64,000 nucleotides of DNA from assembly GCA_001600095.1 (NCBI GenBank), contig BCIX01000001.1, positions 2,753,198-2,817,197 on the forward strand. Reading direction: 5' to 3'. The stretch is from Bullera alba (Eukaryota > Basidiomycota > Tremellomycetes > Tremellales > Bulleraceae). The translations under genes were made by a program, and so were the position numbers. The first letter of the stretch is position 1; each line of letters starts with the position of its first letter. Positions 60,434-64,000 of this stretch are shown here, one piece after another. A model generated the notes under the pieces. It was not told the DNA's origin, ran no database searches, and worked only from the letters and a program-made list of their open reading frames with translations.

Positions 60434-61155
60434 GGTCACTAGCTATGGTGTAAGACAGTCAGAGGGTAACCATGTTGTGAGACGCTTTCATGCACGTTCT
60501 GCCACACTCTGTCGACGCCCTCAGTAGGCTCTCGCAGCCTTTGTAGTCGGGACCAGGCGCGATGGCACGCAGTGGGTCATGCAAATTGTTGTAGTGCCAC
60601 AAGCACTCGGTACTCAGTGTTAGTAAGCAGGCTCAGTGCCGCGCCTTGTTTGTCGAGTGGTTGCACCTGCTTGAACGCGAAGACAAGCGAACGAACAAAC
60701 ACACGTACTGTCTGTTGCGTGTGTGCTCTGTATGTTCGTTTGATACTCAGCCTTTCTCAGACCTCAGCCTATATACTGCACCAGCGTTGGGCTGCCTTGA
60801 CGCAGCTCTCCTTCGGTCCTTCTCCTCGCCGGCCTTTCAGACGTGCAGCCAGGAAGCTGATAGTCACGTGAATTGATCCCGGCAATATGAAATCTCCCGC
60901 CAGCAGGGCATGAGGGCGGCGGCCTAATGTTTACGTCTTCGACGCGTTGCGCGAAATCGTCCCAATGTGCCCAATTAGAGGTGGAGGTCGTCCGGAGGAA
61001 GGGGTCAAGCTACCCACCTCGAGCCTTTATAAACACTCTTTCCCCCCCTCTTCTCTCTTCTTTTTGATCACTTCACCACAGTCAATACTAAACAACAACC
61101 TCGTCAAATCACTCACAAACCTCACCACAACACTCACATTCCATCACCAAGCACA
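60434..61155. other. Intergenic: ENP1 3' region and promoter of the YABBY-like gene
   Basis: No gene is supported. A TTTATAAA box at 61026-61033 followed by pyrimidine-rich and then CAAC/CAC-rich leader sequence indicates a strong promoter for the gene at 61156. Confidence 0.55.
61026..61033 (+). promoter_or_regulatory. TATA box of the YABBY-like gene
   Basis: TTTATAAA lies 123 bases upstream of the ATG at 61156, followed by a run of C/T and then an A/C-rich leader, the layout of a highly expressed fungal gene. Confidence 0.55.
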
Positions 61156-61944
61156 ATGCCTCGTGAGTACATGCATGAAAGTCACACCATCCGCGCTAGT
61201 TGGCATACCCCTCCTAGCGCGTAGACTTGCCCACATCACCCCTTCTCCGAAGACATAGGCTGACCAAGTGATTTCTTCCTTCTTCCTACCCTAATCTCTG
61301 CTCTCACAGCCAAGAAGAGTGAGTAGTAGCTCAATGAACATTCCTCGGTCCGACGAACCCACCCATCTCCATCTCACCTAGCTACCAGCCACCCCGGTAA
61401 TGAGCTGACGCGACTTTCTTCCTTCCTTCCTTCTTTGTCACCTTCCTCCTTCTTCAACGACTATCCTCTCCTCCTTCTCTCCCTCGTCACCACACGTAGC
61501 CTCCGCCGCTGCCCCCAAGGCCAAGAAGACCGCCTCCAAAGGTCCTTCCGCATAGTAAGCCAGCATGACTTTCCTCTCTTCCTTCTTCACTGACCATCTC
61601 TCAGCAACGAGTACATGAAGGTCCAGCTCGCCAAGCTCAAGGCCGAGCAGGAGAAGTCGGGCAAGACGGTTGCTCACAAGGTGAGTTAGCTATCTTCGCT
61701 GGAAAGTTTCGTCACAGCTAACGCGGGCTTTGTAGGACAACTTCAAGACCGTCGCTCAAAAATGGGCCACTGCGTGAGTCCTTCTTTGGCTTGATGCGGG
61801 TTCGTACTGACGCCAATTCTAAGCCCCGAGAACCCTGTTAGTGACATTCTGCTTCGAGCGGTCAAGGCTGCATCCTCCAAGCCGACCACGTCGAGTATTG
61901 TGGGACTGTACTGACCCTCCCCATAGAAAGCCAAGAAGGCATAA
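61156..61944 (+). CDS. YABBY/HMG-like small chromosomal protein
   Basis: Seven exons (61156-61162, 61310-61318, 61500-61554, 61605-61680, 61736-61773, 61824-61836, 61927-61944) give only 71 residues: a Lys/Ala-rich N-terminus (MPPKKTSAAAPKAKKTASKG), then YNEYMKVQLAKLKAEQ, KDNFKTVAQKWATAPENP and KAKKA. The helical part resembles the HMG-like helices of YABBY-type proteins, so a small DNA-binding chromosomal protein is the best guess. Exons of 7, 9 and 13 bases all have canonical splice sites. The 9-base exon could be skipped without changing the frame. The TATA box and long leader suggest strong expression. Confidence 0.75.
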
Positions 61945-63050
61945 TCGCCAACCTTCTCAGCTTCCCATTCGTTCTTCGCCTTCTATCATCTTTTCCCCTT
62001 TGATTTCGAATCTTTGCCATGAGTAGGCCTACAGTTCCAATGCGACATCGTAGTTGAACCGGGTATACCTGGAGAGCGCGACTTTGCCCGGGTCTCAGGA
62101 TCGAGTTCACTCGTTGTAGATTAGTACCGATGCAAAGTGTACGGTGATACCACCTAGGTCCTAGGGCAAACGAGACTATTGAATACGCGTCGCGTTGATG
62201 ACGAAGGGCTGCATCGACGTGACTACGGTCAATCTACGCCCAGTCCCCTAGGGCGAACTTGCGACTCCCTTTGAGATAAAGCTCTAGGAGGTCGTTTTCC
62301 GTGATCACATCCTACTCTGCTCACAGTTCAAGGCTAGTCTCGCGGTCTGCGTTCGCCTGGGCTCGACCTCTAGGGTGTGGCTCGGCACTGGCACTCTCTG
62401 CGACCTTCCATCATAGCTCGCAGGACAAGCAGGGATCATTCAGAGAGCGCAGCACTGCGCGACACACCTGGCCGTGTTACACCTGCAGCCTCAACGACGC
62501 GTATGTACGCCAGTTCGGCTGCCCAGGCAAGCCCAGGTGTTGCTTCACGCCGTCATGTTCCCGCTGAAGCCTGCTGAAGCCTGCTGAAGCCTGCTGAAGC
62601 CTGCTGAAGCACACCAGATCACCAGACGGCTAGAGCTAGACGCGTCTATGCTTACCTGACCACCCGACCTCAGCAGGCCTCAGACTCTCTCAGACTGCCT
62701 CAGAGCAGCTCAGAGCGCCCTAGCCTGCCCTAGCGCGCCCCCGTTGTCCTCAGGGCACCCGAGGAGGGTCGAGGGCTGTCGAGGGCCCCACTGATGGCGG
62801 CGGAGCCCGCCCCGCTCTTTGTCGGGGTATCTTGCATCATCGATTTTCGAAAGGTTTTCAGAGGTGTGACAATGACTGTCGACTGTCGACACAGCTTCCC
62901 CGATCACGAGTGGACGGACTGATAGCGTAGAACTCGATCTGTTCGATCTGGACTGGATACGGAGCTGCTCAACATCGAATTTGTAGACTTTGGTCACACT
63001 GTCGACGAACACGAGCGACGACAACACTCGGTGGCTAAATCTCAGTCGTC
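61945..63050. other. Intergenic region with short tandem and GC-rich repeats
   Basis: No gene is supported in this 1.1 kb. It has a five-unit tandem repeat (62561-62610). Beyond it is a GC-rich stretch of reiterated CTCAGA, CCCTAGC and GTCGAGGGC words at about 62670-62800. The right end is the probable promoter of the next gene. Confidence 0.5.
62561..62610. repeat. Five-unit 10-base tandem repeat
   Basis: The unit CTGCTGAAGC occurs four times in a row at 62571-62610, preceded by one copy with a single change (CCGCTGAAGC). It is a minisatellite-like array in non-coding sequence and could vary in copy number between strains. Confidence 0.9.
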
Positions 63051-64000
63051 ATGTCCAACTACCCACATTCGGCGATCCTAGCCTCGTCGCTGGGCACCTC
63101 GCCTTTCGGTGAGTGACGAGGAAGGCCGTTGACGTATTTGAAGCTCACCAAAAATTCATCGTAGCTGTTCAGAACAGCTTGGAGTCCCTGATCAACCGGT
63201 CCCGCACGAACCCACATCCTCATCGAAGAGGAGACTCGAACGCCTCTGCTCCACATTCCCCGACCAGTCTTCATGCCCACCTTCCCCCCGATCTCACCTT
63301 CACGGCGGCTTCGCCGGATGGTAGGAATGACGACGACATCAATGGTAGCGGAACAAGAGATCGGAGACGGTCCAGTGGGTATGTCCATCGACCGGCGTTC
63401 ACCACGATCCGCGAGGTATCTTACGATGAAGGTGCTGCGATCCTCCTTCACGACGACGATGATGACGATAATGAGGATAATGAGAGGACGGGCCTCATGA
63501 GAGACTCTGGCAGGGGTTCGAATAGGAGAGACACAAGGCGGAAGAGTTATGGAGCCACGACTTCCGAACCCATAACCGTGAGAGCGGGAAGGAATAGGAG
63601 ACCAAGTGATCAAATCACCTCCGAGGCACCCAGGGCTTCTGGCAATTCTAGATCGAGATCCAAAGCTAGGACACCACCTCGATCCGATCCAGCGCCACAT
63701 ATGATCTCGGAACCGTCATCTGTCAATACCGACGACACTGCACTCCTTGACGATCACCCATCTCCAGCGCTCGAGGACATTGACGCCAGAATTGGCGGAA
63801 GAGACGATTATCGGGGGAGAGCAGTTGAATCGAGACCGTTGTCGCCCGTTTCGACAAAGCACTCCGAGTCGGCATCTGGATACACAAGGGCTGGACGGAG
63901 ATTGAGCGTCAGTACTCGATTCGCGGACGATTCTTCTGGTGACGAAGGTGGTGATGTGGCCAGAGGGATTGTGGCCACGGGCGGAGGAGCTGTCTTCGGT
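63051..64000 (+). CDS. Unidentified protein, 5' part (runs off the right edge)
   Basis: The first exon (63051-63108) reads MSNYPHSAILASSLGTSPF. After a 56-base intron a second exon starts at 63165 and stays open to the end of the window. The visible ~300 residues are mostly disordered: Ser/Arg/Asp-rich, with an acidic run (LHDDDDDDNEDNERTGLMRD) followed by RRKSYGATTS. The GLMRD...YGAT pattern is often seen in cytosolic N-termini of fungal membrane transporters, so a transporter is possible, but no membrane segment is reached before position 64000. The gene is partial and its function cannot be assigned. Confidence 0.7.

Overview
The window is intron-dense nuclear DNA from a basidiomycete fungus, most likely a tremellomycete yeast of the Cryptococcus/Kwoniella/Saitozyma type. 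The evidence is as follows. Introns are mostly 45-60 bases with GTGAGT-like donors and CTGAC/CTAAC-like branch sites close to the acceptor. Genes alternate strand and are tightly packed. The proteins are typically eukaryotic and fungal: EF-1alpha, NSA2, bystin, HapX, a fungal iron permease and an SMN with a YG box. All gene models below were built by reading splice sites and checking that the reading phase closes. No transcript data were available, and the species call is an inference.

Layout. 0.5-8.3 kb: VTS1 (RNA-binding SAM protein), an alpha/beta hydrolase, a Vip1-type RRM protein and Mediator MED7. 8.5-11.4 kb: NSA2 and PXR1, two ribosome biogenesis genes sharing a 256-base divergent promoter. 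13.2-16.5 kb: TEF1 and a GIY-YIG-like protein. 17.1-25.9 kb: NRDE2, TVP23, SMN, a small J-domain protein and a HAD phosphatase. 26.6-32.3 kb: a secreted GH43 glycosidase and three small uncertain genes, two of which begin with acylation-type N-termini. 32.6-41.3 kb: BNA6 (NAD synthesis), a 2.9 kb stretch with no recognised gene, and an LRR-RhoGEF. 41.9-47.5 kb: a small acidic protein, then an iron locus in which FTR1 and HAPX are divergently transcribed. 47.7-60.4 kb: SDS22, a CTI6-like PHD protein, MYG1, a CUE2-like CUE/SMR protein and ENP1. 61.2-64.0 kb: a YABBY/HMG-like small protein built from micro-exons, and the 5' part of an unidentified gene running off the right edge.

How the genes fit together. 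Most are housekeeping genes for ribosome assembly (NSA2, PXR1, ENP1), translation and its quality control (TEF1, CUE2-like), and RNA handling or transcription (VTS1, VIP1-like, SMN, NRDE2, MED7, CTI6-like). The clearest functional pairing is the iron transporter FTR1 with the iron regulator HAPX. Their shared 1.18 kb region holds two exact ATCWGATAA motifs and two CCAAT boxes. I found no transposon, CRISPR array, rRNA or convincing tRNA, and no wholly new multi-gene system. The most unusual features are the micro-exons (6, 7, 9 and 13 bases), very short introns, the iron locus, and two adjacent small genes with putative membrane-anchoring N-termini.
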